64,000 bases of DNA from Amyelois transitella (lineage: Eukaryota; Arthropoda; Insecta; Lepidoptera; Pyralidae): the NCBI RefSeq assembly GCF_032362555.1, contig NC_083516.1, positions 583,001-647,000 of the forward strand, read 5' to 3'. The position numbers and the translations under genes were made by a program. This document shows, in pieces, positions 28,101 through 34,932 of the stretch. Under the pieces are notes generated by a model. That model was given only the letters and a program-made list of their open reading frames with translations, made no database searches and was not told the origin of the DNA. How positions within the stretch are numbered: the stretch's first letter is position 1; each line of letters opens with the position of its first letter.

Positions 28101-31100
28101 ATGATTCCTACTGCAGTTTTTAGTTTGTGGCATTGCATTTACCGGACTAAGGATGTTTTTTTTACATTTGCCAACAATATGATAGAAGGCCTTTTCGTAA
28201 TTATCAATAGGTTGATTGCATTTACAATACTAGCTGTGCCCGCGACATCGTCCGCGTGGAATAGTTATTTTGGGCATCATTGAAGCCCTCAAGGATGAAT
28301 CATTTACCCCGTTTTTTTTTTCACATTTTCAATTATTTCTTGCTCTTAAAAGTTGCAGTTTGTGATGTTATATAGCCTAAAGCCTTCCTCTATTCGACGC
28401 AAAAAGAAAATTTTAATTCGAACCAGTAGTTCCTGAGATTAGCGCGTTCAAACAAACAAAAAAGCTATATGGTTTTGTTTAGAAATGTATTGTTTAATTA
28501 ACGCACTGGCCGCTAACAAAAAAAGTAACAATTTTAAGACGCGAAAAGTTACGATGGTCTATTGTTAATTTTTGGTCACCAATGATTTAAGACGCAATTG
28601 AAGTGAGGATTTTTTATGTTTTAACTTTTTTTATTATAATTTTTTTTTTATTTTTACTTATACAGTATTTTATTTTTATTGGCTTAATTATCTTAATAGG
28701 GTTAAAGATGGAATTGAGATTCAAATAGTGAAAATTTTGAATTTTGAACCATTGTTTACGGAACCCTAAAAAGGTCACGTATCCATTTTGTACTAATGTC
28801 ACAATCATGACTTAGTGTCATCGACAGGTACCTACTGCAGTGAATAATTAATATCGGATTTTATCGACGGCGCTGCCATGGCTTTTGCCGCCATGATATT
28901 TACGTACATCAATATACAAAAATACAATCATGTATTTATCCCTTGCGAGGTAGACAGAGCCAACAGTCTTGAAAAGACTGAATGGCCACGTTCAGCTATT
29001 TGGCTTAATGTTAGAATTGAGATTCAAATAGTGACAAGTTGCTAGCCCGTCGCCTAAAAAAGAATCCCAAGTTTTTAAGCCCATCCCTTAGTCGCCTTTT
29101 ACAACATCCATGAGAAAGAGATGGAGTGGTCCTATTCTTTTTTAAATTGGTGCCAGGCCCACACGGCACTTACATCAATATATACAAAAATACTATCATG
29201 TATTTAAAACCCTTACGGGGTGGACAAAGCCAACAGTCGCGAAAAGACTGAAAGGCCGCGATCTTTAAAATATAAAAACCGTTTTCATACATACATACAT
29301 GTATATTTATGTACATATAATCAGGACTTTATCCCATACAGCCAACAGTCTCAAAAAGTCTGAAAAACCACGTTCAGATGTATAGCCCAATGTTAAAATT
29401 GAAATTTTAATAATAATTTAGCAAATAAATTTAGTAGTTATCAGTACTTTTCAGACGCAAATAAATAAGTCACTCAATCGGTCAATTATATACCTATCTC
29501 GCTACGCTGATGGGGTAGACAGAGCTAATAGGCACAAAACTTCACTATAAATTTTACCATTTTATAATTTTGATTCGTTATCATAGTAAGAGTAACCATG
29601 GCATGCATGCATATTACAGCACAAAAACCAGTCTAAATCCGGTCTAGATTTAGCATTTAACATCCTGGGCTTAATTCAAAAAGTACACTTTTTCTTTAAA
29701 AAAATTAAATTTTCCTATTACTTATCTTATAAAAGAAAACTGTCAACATAGTTACATAAAATCAGGTTTCAAACACATTCTTCACTCTTCACGCAAGGTC
29801 GTAGGTAATCGGCGGTAACTTTTGACCTAGACCTTCTGCCAGGACGTTCCCGATTTGATCAAGGTACGCTCGTCCAGGTTTTCCCATTCACTTCTCGTTC
29901 ATTCCCATGATTTACCTTCCCATTGGGTACCTGATAACTTTTTAATTGTAAGACGTATTAACTTTTGGTAATTGGGCAGCTCTAGTGTGAATATTGTTGA
30001 TGTTGAGATGTTTTTCGTGCTACAGGTGGAATGTAATGGGTAGAAGTGGCAAAAACTAAATTTCAATTGAATGAAACTTAAAAAAAATAAGTTTATGAAG
30101 AAGTTTAATGGAAAACGAAAAAAAGGTCGTATATAAGTACTTAAATAATTAAGGTACAATGATCATATATACAGAGCGCTCGGTGACTACGATTTGCAAA
30201 AAGAAGCAAAGATACCTAAATAAAGGTTACGATACGAGCATGTTTAATACCTATATTATTTATAATTACTGAAATAAAATGCGAAAGTTTAATATTTTTA
30301 AGTAGACATTTTTTCAACACAGAATAAGTAGTAATGTAAAAGATCGAATACAAAAAGTGAACTTAGCCAATTGTTATTCAATTTAAACTTACAGGCGAGC
30401 AATGATTTATTTCGGAAAGCGAATGTTGAGAATTGCGGACATCCTGAATGGGTTTATTCCGTAATAAGCTTTTGTCAGTGGCTTCTCTTCCTTGGGAATT
30501 TCCTAAATTAATCTTGAAGTATGCTGAAGTCATTATACCTATACCTGTATTCTTCCTTTTTTGTATACTTTCCTAGAATGGTAGGAAGAGATTACATCTT
30601 TCAACTTTCCACAATCACTGTGTCGTATCATGCTCAGGAGTATCTTTCGCCAAATCGTACACTAGGTATTATAAATTTCTGCGAAAACCGTTCAATGGTT
30701 TACAAAGAATTGTGCGTTGAATATGTCAACAACTTCTTCTATCAAACGAGTGAAGACATTTCAGGCAAAATACGTGCTTTTGGAACATTACTGAATGCAT
30801 TCGCCCCGGCCAGGCGATGACTTCATTACCAGCTTTGAGGTCTACTGAGAGATCAAGTCATATGAAAAGATTTGGCTCTAAAGATAATAACAAGTGATCT
30901 AGTTTTTTTTTCCTAAATTATACTTACAATGTCATTATTATTATTAAAATGCAAGTGTCAAACATTGTCTCCGTTAAATAATGCTCAAACGATTTCTTTT
31001 GCGATCATAAATTAATAACATGATCATTATGACGTTCGTTAATATTAATTGAGCGTTGAAAGCAATTTTCTGATAAGTGATTAAGTATGATTTTAAATGA

Positions 31101-31739
31101 TTGTATCGGGTTTTTTTTTTTAACTAACTTACATGCAAGTGATAATTTCTTATTCCTCTTTTTGTTGTTGCAACAAATACATTTTATCGGCTCCGTATAA
31201 CCACTTAGACTGCATTAAGTCTAGCCTGAAGTTTCTGACTAACGTATTCCTAGGTCCACATTGAGGGTATATAAACAATTGGGCATCGTCAAGTCATCTC
31301 AAGTTCAACTACGAAATCAATCGCTTTCAAATTAATTAATTAAAGACGGTACTCACTAAGTCTCGATGAGTTCGCAGTTGAGAAGTAACTTCCCAGGACC
31401 CAGCTCCACCACCGCCACTGTCTGGTCGTGATAGTACACCATCCTCAGTGTGTCATTCCCCACTCTCCTGCCCGTGTACGGCTTGACACCTGCCGCTGGT
31501 TCTCTCCTCTCATCATCAGACCTCGCCACCGCTCCACCGACCAACCCAGCTAACGACCACCCCGCGGGGAAACTAAACGCAAAAGGCTTCGCACTAGCCG
31601 AGGGTGGTGACGACAATGCGATGCAGAAAATCACCATTAATGATAACAAAGATTTGATAAGTCCGTCCGCCATCGGGGCGGTTCTGGTCAGGGCTTCGCG
31701 CGCGGACCGCACGGCGATCAACAACCTTCGGATGGACAT
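4117..31739 (-). CDS. Secreted group III (bee-venom-type fold) phospholipase A2
   Basis: The five coding exons are 31739-31357, 9265-9160, 5814-5631, 5027-4921 and 4332-4117. Every join has GT-AG borders and matching phase, giving 331 residues. The enzyme family hydrolyses the sn-2 ester of phospholipids, calcium-dependently and outside the cell. Visible: a signal peptide (about residues 23-50 from the 31739 ATG), an N-terminal domain rich in hydrophobic strands (about 95-128), the calcium loop WCGTGD (228-233), the active-site CCRTHDLC with His254, and HCTCDD followed by FDCL in the last exon. The ATG at 31739 is the first in frame. The ATG at 31673 puts the hydrophobic segment right at the N terminus and is the more natural signal-peptide start. 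Exon 3 encodes a G/A/R-rich linker. The first intron is 22 kb. The protein appears intact; family assignment is firm, physiological role unknown. Confidence 0.93.
4360..4495 (-). mobile_element. SINE family A, old diverged fragment
   Basis: Keeps the tail-side block (ttacggggtaaac), the aggccac block and the gttgctagcctatc block of family A, with many changes. It lies in the last phospholipase intron. Confidence 0.55.
4651..4880 (-). mobile_element. SINE family A, near full length
   Basis: Runs from the (TATG)n tail at the left to the GTGCCG hairpin head at the right. It is flanked by an 11-base target-site duplication, atattttgaca (left copy ends about 4651, right copy starts about 4880). 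It sits about 40 bases inside the last phospholipase intron. Confidence 0.85.
5028..5630 (-). other. Phospholipase A2 intron 3
   Basis: GT-AG intron of about 600 bases. It contains a family V SINE fragment at 5325-5490 and otherwise A+T-rich sequence with nothing recognised. Confidence 0.75.
5325..5490 (-). mobile_element. SINE family V fragment
   Basis: Reverse copy of the 3' body of the tRNA-headed family seen in full at 42598-42962: shares the aggagagg/cccaggg block, the lysine-like ggttttta block and the cctccgcagcctttgcagg block. Confidence 0.65.
5984..6110 (-). mobile_element. RTE LINE 3' fragment, diverged
   Basis: Matches, in reverse, the last coding part of the RTE element at 23949-26975 (cacttgtcacgatcc, ctttcgcttcatc and the tcaagatacg block) with several indels. 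The 3' tail itself is poor. Confidence 0.6.
7392..7433 (+). repeat. Perfect two-copy tandem repeat, 21 bases
   Basis: Two identical copies of gacactgcggtttgggctgtg lie end to end. There is no link to a gene. Confidence 0.9.
7725..7770 (+). mobile_element. SINE family A tail fragment
   Basis: Carries gactgttggctctgtc, the taccccgcaaggg block and the cgtgatta end of family A. The Helitron at 7771 has inserted into its end. Confidence 0.7.
7771..8037 (+). mobile_element. Non-autonomous Helitron, lepidopteran type
   Basis: Begins TCTATACTAAT and ends in a hairpin (CACGGACGAAGTCGCG-like) followed by CTAG. Host A at 7770 and host T at 8038 give the expected A|T insertion. There is no coding capacity. 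The element landed inside a family A tail. Confidence 0.85.
8389..8462. repeat. Imperfect inverted repeat at a LINE 3' end
   Basis: The acgtgtgaaaa at 8389 pairs with ttttcacacgt at 8452-8462, and tgacaattatt pairs with aataattgtca inside it. The related copy at 41330-41480 lacks the left arm, so this copy has folded back on itself. Confidence 0.8.
8461..8575 (-). mobile_element. LINE 3' UTR fragment (second hairpin-tail family)
   Basis: Reverse copy with the stem ccgcttc...gaagcgg and the ctgcagcat block seen at 20225-20345 and 41330-41480. Related to, but distinct from, the 3' end of the LINE at 1-3381. Confidence 0.7.
8592..8822 (-). mobile_element. tRNA-derived SINE family T, near full length
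   Basis: In reverse it shows a tRNA-like head with A box (tgacgcagcggtagtacg) and B box (gggttcgaatcccgg), then the family body and a tail next to a TA-rich stretch. A polymerase III promoter is implied by the boxes. Confidence 0.85.
8905..9077 (+). mobile_element. Helitron 3' part, second subfamily
   Basis: Ends gtgcgaagccggggcgggtc followed by CTCTAG and host T. The hairpin and CTAG end mark a Helitron. The body contains the block about 'acgcaacggattttgatgcgg'-type wording (8963-8983) common to lepidopteran copies. The 5' end is unclear. Confidence 0.65.
9400..9530 (-). mobile_element. SINE family T, 5'-truncated
   Basis: Reverse copy of the body and tail (acggaacaaattacacag, the gcctcgaagtaagttcgag block and catccaagaccc); the tRNA head is missing. 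Confidence 0.7.
9538..9592 (+). mobile_element. SINE family A tail fragment
   Basis: About 55 bases matching the last part of family A: the ttggctctgtctacc block and the tagacgtgatta block. Confidence 0.7.
10578..10698 (+). mobile_element. SINE family A fragment with internal duplication
   Basis: Two pieces of the family A 3' half lie in the same direction, ending gacgtgattatatg and four tatg units. Confidence 0.7.
10916..11197 (+). mobile_element. Non-autonomous Helitron
   Basis: TC start at 10916 after host A, hairpin and CTAG end at 11197 before host T, same family as 7771-8037. Confidence 0.85.
11290..11400 (-). mobile_element. SINE family V fragment, diverged
   Basis: Reverse copy of the family V 3' body: cctagattgggtaag, then ggggaacctaaccc and atattggatc. 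Confidence 0.55.
11910..12179 (-). mobile_element. Non-autonomous Helitron
   Basis: Reverse copy: ctagctgtgcccgcgacttc at its left end (host A before it) and tatctataga at its right end (host T after it). Confidence 0.82.
12224..12400 (+). mobile_element. SINE family A, 5'-truncated
   Basis: Starts in the middle of the family (tataaacttggg) and runs through the gcgatgggctagcaacctg block to a tatg tail. Confidence 0.8.
12768..12934 (-). mobile_element. SINE family A with internal deletion
   Basis: Has both the tail (atatggtcacgtctatatcc) and the head (ggtgccgggaaccacacagc), but about 90 bases of the middle are missing. Confidence 0.8.
12991..13066. repeat. Perfect 34-base inverted repeat with 8-base loop
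   Basis: Arms 12991-13024 and 13033-13066 are exact reverse complements; the loop is tttttgtg. It is not part of any repeat family recognised in the window. An RNA across it would form a very stable hairpin. Confidence 0.95.
13149..13317 (+). mobile_element. SINE family A, 5'-truncated
   Basis: Forward 3' half (cgatgggttagcaacctg to gacgtgactatatgtatg), joined directly to a reversed family A copy at 13318. Confidence 0.75.
13318..13508 (-). mobile_element. SINE family A, reversed partner
   Basis: Reverse copy from the aggccac block to the ggtaccacacggca head. Its tail abuts the tail of the forward copy to the left, so the two lie tail to tail. Confidence 0.72.
13536..13684 (+). mobile_element. 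RTE LINE 3' end fragment
   Basis: Forward copy of the last about 45 codons and tail of the RTE element at 23949-26975 (cccgaaaccgccgagcttg, then the cgtggcaagtggaaagagg block), ending gcgtgattttatgtatg. Internal indels break the frame. Confidence 0.85.
15951..16100 (-). mobile_element. Helitron 3' part, second subfamily
   Basis: Reverse copy of the subfamily at 8905-9077: ctagcgacccgccccggttt followed by cgcac. The far boundary is uncertain. Confidence 0.55.
16336..16583 (-). mobile_element. SINE family A, near full length
   Basis: Reverse copy from acatacatataatcacg to gagaaccatacggct. The head hairpin is partly decayed. Confidence 0.82.
16600..16692 (-). mobile_element. SINE family A, tail half
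   Basis: Shares the ataaaattacgtctatatc start and the aggccacgttcagc block; a short deletion removes part of the gccaacag block. Confidence 0.65.
16901..17172 (+). mobile_element. Non-autonomous Helitron
   Basis: TCTATACGAATATTATAAAG start after host A, CTAG end before host T at 17173, with a changed hairpin loop (gacgaattcgcgg). Confidence 0.85.
17480..17524. repeat. Perfect 21-base inverted repeat with 3-base loop
   Basis: Arms 17480-17500 and 17504-17524. The left arm with the bases before it (gtgttacgagatact) belongs to the tail region of SINE family T, so this is a folded-back SINE remnant. Confidence 0.93.
17893..18142 (+). mobile_element. SINE family A, near full length
   Basis: Forward copy from ttcccggcaccaatag to gattatatgtatg. 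It lacks only the first bases of the head hairpin. Confidence 0.83.
18393..18635 (-). mobile_element. Non-autonomous Helitron
   Basis: Reverse copy, ctagctgtgcccgcaacttc to tagtataga, with host A before and host T after. Confidence 0.8.
19155..19222 (-). mobile_element. RTE LINE tail fragment
   Basis: Reverse copy: cctctttcccgg, ggggtaggcaga and ccacttgccacgatccctgc. Confidence 0.75.
19441..19504 (+). mobile_element. SINE family A tail fragment
   Basis: Forward 64 bases: gactgttcgctctgtcttcc, gatacagacgtgattatatg and tatg repeats. Confidence 0.72.
19977..20179 (-). mobile_element. Non-autonomous Helitron, third subfamily
   Basis: Reverse copy with ctagaggccgcccgcgag at one end and tataatattagtagga at the other, so forward it starts TCCTACTAATATTATAAA. 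Host A precedes and host T follows. The body is different from the main subfamily. Confidence 0.8.
20225..20345 (-). mobile_element. LINE 3' UTR fragment (second hairpin-tail family)
   Basis: Contains the tgccgctcccaaaggg stem side, gaagaagcgg and ctgcagcattttc; matches 41330-41480. Confidence 0.68.
20727..20852 (-). mobile_element. RTE LINE 3' end fragment
   Basis: Reverse copy from catacatacataaaatcacg to the agctcagcggtttc block, i.e. tail plus about 35 codons. Confidence 0.82.
20937..21198 (+). mobile_element. SINE family A, full length reference copy
   Basis: Starts with the head hairpin GTGCCG...CGGCAC (20937-20957), then the ccactcc block, the gtcgtaaaaggcgac block, the cgatgggctagcaacctg block, aacgtggcctatcag, and the gacgtgattatatgtatg tail. 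About 260 bases. No clear tRNA, 7SL or 5S head is seen. A weak B-box-like ttgaatctcaa occurs in the middle. Confidence 0.88.
21478..21540 (-). mobile_element. SINE family T tail fragment
   Basis: Reverse 60 bases: gggacaaattacacagg, gtcgaagtaagc and gtgttacgagata. Confidence 0.65.
21541..21804 (-). mobile_element. SINE family A, full length
   Basis: Reverse copy from the tatg tail to gaagcacacggcac, inserted into a family T SINE and next to a TA run. Confidence 0.87.
21835..21912 (-). mobile_element. SINE family V, tRNA-like head only
   Basis: Reverse copy of the head seen at 42598: acatggccgaggttgg, a B box in tttgaacctgtgcc and the cgctcc end. Confidence 0.7.
22051..22122 (+). mobile_element. 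RTE LINE tail fragment
   Basis: Forward: cgtggcaagtggaaagatg, then cctccgggaaagagg and cgtgattttatgtatatg. Confidence 0.8.
22162..22427 (-). mobile_element. Non-autonomous Helitron with CCAG end
   Basis: Reverse copy; its terminus has ccag where others have ctag (forward CTGG). The other end, tattagtataga, is normal. Confidence 0.78.
22443..22535 (+). mobile_element. SINE family A, 3' third
   Basis: Forward: aacagctgaacgtggccc through gacgtgtttatatgtatg. Confidence 0.78.
22764..22861 (+). mobile_element. RTE LINE fragment, forward arm
   Basis: Matches codons near the RTE C-terminus: the tcggagtgggaagacctagg block, attaaggacgtcctgg and gtgcccgaaaccgcc. It ends abruptly and is followed by an inverted piece. 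Confidence 0.8.
22862..22914 (-). mobile_element. RTE LINE fragment, inverted arm
   Basis: Reverse copy of the adjacent downstream part (gagactacatg, ccacgatctctgcatac), joined head-on to the forward arm, as left by 5' inversion during insertion. Confidence 0.75.
22917..23174 (-). mobile_element. SINE family A, full length
   Basis: Reverse copy, atcatcacgtctatatcac to gggaaccacacggcac. Confidence 0.87.
23698..23779 (-). mobile_element. SINE family A tail fragment
   Basis: Reverse, about 80 bases, diverged (ccttacggggtagacacgg and gactgtaaagccacg). Confidence 0.65.
23925..27035 (-). mobile_element. RTE-type LINE, near full length, open reading frame
   Basis: A 3.1 kb element whose single ORF (23949-26975) ends right before a (TATG)n tail at about 23928-23948. 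Only about 60 bases precede the ORF before recognisable element sequence ends. One ORF, a short 5' UTR, a compact size and a short-repeat tail fit the RTE clade. A clean target-site duplication was not found. It lies in phospholipase intron 1 on the same strand as that gene. Confidence 0.82.
23949..26975 (-). CDS. RTE-type endonuclease-reverse transcriptase, 1008 residues
   Basis: The protein carries out target-primed reverse transcription for the element. From the N terminus: an APE-like endonuclease (about residues 5-245) with NETKRKG, GDFNGWVG and SDHLLVISR; a charged linker (about 260-450); reverse transcriptase with NYRGISLL, the first Asp in DLEKAYDRVER, GVRQGCVASPWLF and the YADDQVILA pair; then a C-terminal domain with WFGHVERM, GVGRPRRTY and DRGKWKEVV. 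All catalytic motifs are present and no stop or frameshift is visible, so the copy may be or recently have been active. The stop codon TGA lies inside the conserved tail GCGTGATTTTATG. The ATG at 26975 is ten codons before the endonuclease fold starts. Confidence 0.9.
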   Translation of the reverse strand: MRSAESRFATMNVRGGMKDKIEEVCQMMDERRLDVLCVNETKRKGCDATQHGPYTAYWSGISSTSRGCQGVGLILSARMAECVNEYECVSPRLLWIRLKVGITRIFVLGVYAPWDVGSRGTTSAKSENEEFWNSVREVLKVTKPNEKIIMLGDFNGWVGVKRDGYEKVLGAFGDEKVNDNGRSVLEICLEWDLFVSNSMFQHKEIHTYTRVEGILKSMIDFVIVDERLKNKVLDTRAYRGAGIDSDHLLVISRIRGIFNRWRHRVREQTSALERVKVENLQDMDVGKKYINRLKDEFEDLEEMSDIEDGWKEFKERIVKVAVEVCGVSRRRKGKNHKNAWMSKDVQELVRLKKKAWLDLLAAKANLRMQEVIDEDVNEARKEYKKMKDLVKKAVIRKKEEYKEDFDKRLSEDFQSNLKVFWKSVRSARGNTITRELTRIRCQDGSVVKGEECVLKIWKDYFESLFEKKEGNKKDFCYSEEKENEMEGEIEMFEIVEALKSMKAGKAAGCDRVSVEMLKAGKGVVASQLYCLFNLCWRSGRVPKDWCKAVIVPLYKGKGSQLDCKNYRGISLLSVVGKLYAKVLINRVRNETDDKIWDAQAGFRKGMGCTDQVFSLRCIAEKFLAKSQKVYCTFVDLEKAYDRVERNELWSALSMHGVSSLLIRALKSLYEDSSACVRINGAHTEWFKIEKGVRQGCVASPWLFNLFMDSCLTDLKESKSGLRMNELLVKCLLYADDQVILASSAEELQEMVNCMHEALKEKGMKVNVSKTKTLVFEMEKEMTACNILIGGEKVEQVKEFVYLGSKFTSDGKYDSDIERRVNAGNMVNGALHAFMSSQKLSKKARLAVHRGVLVPTLMYGSESWVWQKKHESRINAVEMRALRSMMGVKLSDRIRNSVIRECCDVKEDVVTGIEKGMLRWFGHVERMNESRLTKQIYKESVEGKVGVGRPRRTYLDQIKDVLVKGQVKSTRNRRACMKRVMNVDEAKEVCRDRGKWKEVVSAYPSGKEA
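27797..27968 (+). mobile_element. Helitron, 5'-truncated
   Basis: The 3' two thirds of the main subfamily, ending gggcacagttag (ctag changed to ttag). Confidence 0.72.
28231..28470 (-). mobile_element. Non-autonomous Helitron, 5' end decayed
   Basis: Reverse copy from ctagctgtgcccgcgac to the gttcaaacaaac block. The TCTATAC terminus is lost. Confidence 0.78.
28926..29169 (-). mobile_element. SINE family A, near full length
   Basis: Reverse copy, cccttgcgaggtagac to caggcccacacggcac. A related partial tail follows at 29205-29256. Confidence 0.8.
29290..29420 (-). mobile_element. SINE family A, old tail half
   Basis: Diverged reverse copy: tacatacatgtat tail, cagccaacagtctc and ccacgttcagat. 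Confidence 0.55.
29757..29900 (-). mobile_element. RTE LINE 3' fragment, diverged
   Basis: Reverse copy of the C-terminal codons (cttttgacctagacc, ccaggacgttcc and gatcaaggtacgctcgtcc). Confidence 0.65.
30575..30625 (-). mobile_element. RTE LINE tail relic
   Basis: About 50 bases like the reversed RTE tail (gattacatctttc, ccacaatcactg), with many changes. The surrounding 99-codon frame has no other support. Confidence 0.45.
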
Positions 31740-32351
31740 TGTCGATTTATTGTTTCTTGTCGTCCATGACGCGTGCTCGCGACTCGGTAGTTCGACGCGG
31801 ACTGAGGGAGGTGTCTCGTCTTCGCAGACCGCCGTGTCGGCTACGGTGGGCACTTTCTTCGCGTGACGTCATTTGGCGGTCAGTGTCGCGTTTTCACCAG
31901 CGGCTGGTCCCGGAAGTAACACCGTAATATTTGTAGATGCACCAGGTGGCGTAAGGAGCGTGCATAACTTGATATAAATGCAGTTGTTGTCAGTTTTTGA
32001 AGTTGCACGCTTAACTTTTATAGTGCGGGGTTGAATACTGTCAAATTGGTTGGAATAGGTATTTAGTTGTTTTAGTTTATAGTTGTACCGGCTGAGGGGG
32101 TTGGCATTAAGTTGATATCAGCCAATAAGTTGGTACTTGTTTCCATATCCGTCATTGTAAACTTAGAGCAACACGGCCTTTCGAGTCGGAAGCCTGTGTT
32201 GTTATATTAATTTTATATATTTATGTATATAAGGAAAAGAAGTACCTAATAGAACTTAAAGAGAAATTCAGTACAGTATTTCTAGAGAAATTGCTTCCAG
32301 TAGGCCCACGACAGGAAAATGTAAAGAAAGGCATTGGCTTGTGTACCTCCA

Positions 32352-32616
32352 TCTACATATACTAATATTATAAAGCTGAAGAGTTTGTTTGTCTAAAAGC
32401 GCTTATCTCATGAACTACTGGTTCGAATTGAAAAATTCTGTTTAATAGACCATTTATCGAAGAAGGCTTTAGGCTATTTATTATCACGGTGCAACTATAA
32501 GGAGCGAAAAAATAATGGAAAATGTGAAAAAAAACGGGAAAAATTATTCATCCTTGAGGGCTTCAATGATGCCCAAAATAACTATTCCATGCGGACGAAG
32601 TCGCGGGCACAGCTAG
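32352..32616 (+). mobile_element. Non-autonomous Helitron
   Basis: TCTACATATACTAATATTA start after host A at 32351, CTAG end before host T at 32617. Confidence 0.85.
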
Positions 32617-33059
32617 TAATTAATAAGATATAAACTTACTGATATTAATAAAGCTAAAACACCTACCTATAAAATATTTACTTAATTTTACTTAATATTT
32701 AGATTCAAATAGTGAGTGGCTGCTAGCCTATCACCTAAAAGTAGAATCTCATTTCCTTCGAACTAAAAAAAACATTACACAATAATGCTGCAAGTAAACA
32801 AAAAACAGTCATATAATGTAAGACCTACTTACATGTAATATTCGTTGCATCATAATACCTAGGTACAGAATGAGCCTGTCAGCGTAACCGGATTATAATG
32901 TGTGTAGGTCAGTAGGTCCTTGTAAAATGGATTTATTGGTTACAGAGTTTGTTAAGTTAGTTATAAATATAAATAAATAAAAATAAATATCTATGTATGG
33001 GGCAAATTACACAGATTGAGTTAGCCTCGAAGTAAGTGCCAATATAGTTATATCTTACA

Positions 33060-33292
33060 GAATTTAAAGTTTTAGTGCCAGGGCAGACAGAGTCTTGAAA
33101 AAAATGATAGGCCACGTACAGCTATTCGGCTAATCATGTAATTGAGATTCAAATAGTGACAGATTCCTAGCCCATCGCCTTCAAGAAGAATTCTAAGTTT
33201 ACTAGCCTTTCCCTTAGTCGCTTTATACGATAACCATGGAAAAAAGAAGGAGTGGTCCTATTTTTCTCTATTGGTGCCGGGAACCACACGCC
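33060..33292 (-). mobile_element. SINE family A, first of a tandem pair
   Basis: Reverse copy whose right part (gctttatacgataaccatgg and ttttctctattgg) shares private changes with the next copy. Confidence 0.82.
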
Positions 33293-33314
33293 AAACATTG
33301 ATTTTGTTTATTTA

Positions 33315-33592
33315 CATACAATACATACATACATACATATGGTTACGTCTATATCCCTTGCGGGGTAGATAGAGCCAACAGTCTTGAAAAGACTGAATGG
33401 CCACGTTCAGCTACTTGGCTTAATGATAGAATTAAGATTCAAATAGTGATAGGTTGCTAGCCCATCGCCTAAAAGAGGAATCCCAAGTTAATAAGCCTAT
33501 CCCTCAATCGCTTTATACGATAACCATGGAAAAGCGAAGGAGTGGTCCTATTTTTCTCTATTGGTGCCGGGAACCACACGCCAAACATTGAT
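33315..33592 (-). mobile_element. SINE family A, second of a tandem pair
   Basis: Reverse full-length copy. Its right end and the caaacattgattttgtt flank are repeated from 33292-33310. Confidence 0.84.
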
Positions 33593-33991
33593 TTTGTTCA
33601 TTTAATTCGTCGATTTAATAGATACCTACTACCCCGCGTTCATATCTTGTCTTACGTGGACATTCAGAACGGACGTACCTAAGGCGTAATCAACATTTTG
33701 AAGACCAAAATTTCCGCTCGGCCGCTCCATTGTGGCCGCACCTTTCTCGTATTATTCAAAAGACAGGTGATAAATAACAATGGTTCTGATAATCACAAAT
33801 TTTTGCAAAACATTATTCACGAGGAGACAATTGCATAAGGCACGGTATTGTTTTAAAGTGAAATGGCATCATGTATCAATCACAATTTGTTTTGTTTTGT
33901 TTTCACGTGTGTATGTATAGGTAGGTACGCACGAAAGGAATAATACGCATTTACAATAATGGTTATCGTAGTCATATTACTCAGATATCTA

Positions 33992-34345
33992 CATACATAC
34001 ATACGGTCACGTCTATATCCCTAGCGGGATAGACAGAGTCAACAGTCTAGAAAAGACTGAATGGCCACGTTCAGCTATTTGGCTTAACGATAGAATCGAG
34101 ATTCAACTAGTGACAGGTTGCTAGCCCATCGCCTAAAAAATAATCCCAAGTTTGTAAGCCTATCCCTTAGTCGCCTTTTATGACATCCATGGGAGAGAGA
34201 TGGAGAGATGGAGTTACAGAAATTAGAAAATAAAATAGATTTGTGATAGGTTGCTAGCCTATCGCCTAAAAAAGAATCCCAAGTTGGTAAGCCTATCCCT
34301 TAGTCGCCTTTCTTTTTTGTATTGGTGCCGGGAACCACACGGCAC
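33992..34345 (-). mobile_element. SINE family A with internal duplication
   Basis: Reverse copy in which the block gttgctagcc...agtcgccttt occurs twice, separated by about 50 bases of unrelated A-rich sequence at 34205-34250. Confidence 0.8.
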
Positions 34346-34399
34346 TACTCGGATATCTATCTGTAACATAATGGACATTGGGGTTTCATAACTAGCAGA

Positions 34400-34510
34400 C
34401 AGTTTGCTGACTGATACTCTTACGGCGAGGGAAAACATTATGAATAAACCTGCACATCATCTATTATGGGTTGGATTCCTCTGCGAAGATTGCGGAGGCC
34501 AGACGGTGAG
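34400..34510 (+). mobile_element. SINE family V middle fragment
   Basis: Forward: gatactcttacggcgaggg, aaaacattatgaataaacc, then ggttggattcctctgcg and gattgcggaggcc. Confidence 0.68.
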
Positions 34511-34932
34511 TCTCTTCGTAAAGAAAAAAATAATTACTGTAACCTACATAAAATCAGGTGTAATTTTTTGCAGTTTCCACATGACGACGTACCGTAGTTG
34601 TGAAAGAAAGCAATCTACAACATGTGTATGTAGCGGCATCTAGCGTCGGATAGCTTTAACTTTAAAATCGTCTACTTGACGATAGATGGCGTTAGTAGTC
34701 TTGCAACTTTTTGTATTTTATTGACGTCGGGAATCTTATGAACCCACAGACAGAAATAAGTCTGCCCCATACTTCTCTAATCGTCTTGATTCAGAGCAAA
34801 TTTTGATCACAGATGTGAATTCTTTTTTTTTAAACAAAACATTTATTAAAAAACAAGGGTAACGTAAACGTTCGCGGATATTGTACCTATCACATTTGTT
34901 GTATGGTATCCTAGCTTATATACATTTCTTAG

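Larger units (their letters stand above)
9266..31356 (-). other. Phospholipase A2 intron 1, 22 kb
   Basis: The donor is GTGAGT next to 31357 and the acceptor is a pyrimidine-rich TTTCAG next to 9265. The contents are listed separately: one open RTE LINE, five Helitrons and many SINEs. Stretches where nothing is recognised: 9600-10570 (with a CpG-rich patch at about 9750-9850), 13690-15890, 27040-27790, 28480-28920, 29420-29750 and 30630-31350, all mostly A+T-rich. Confidence 0.75.

Noticed and set aside
30521-30820. 99-codon plus-strand frame
   Set aside because: Part of it is antisense RTE tail relic; the rest has no support.
31450-31866. 138-codon frame on the plus strand
   Set aside because: It is the antisense of the phospholipase first exon; splice phase, signal peptide and family match support the minus strand.
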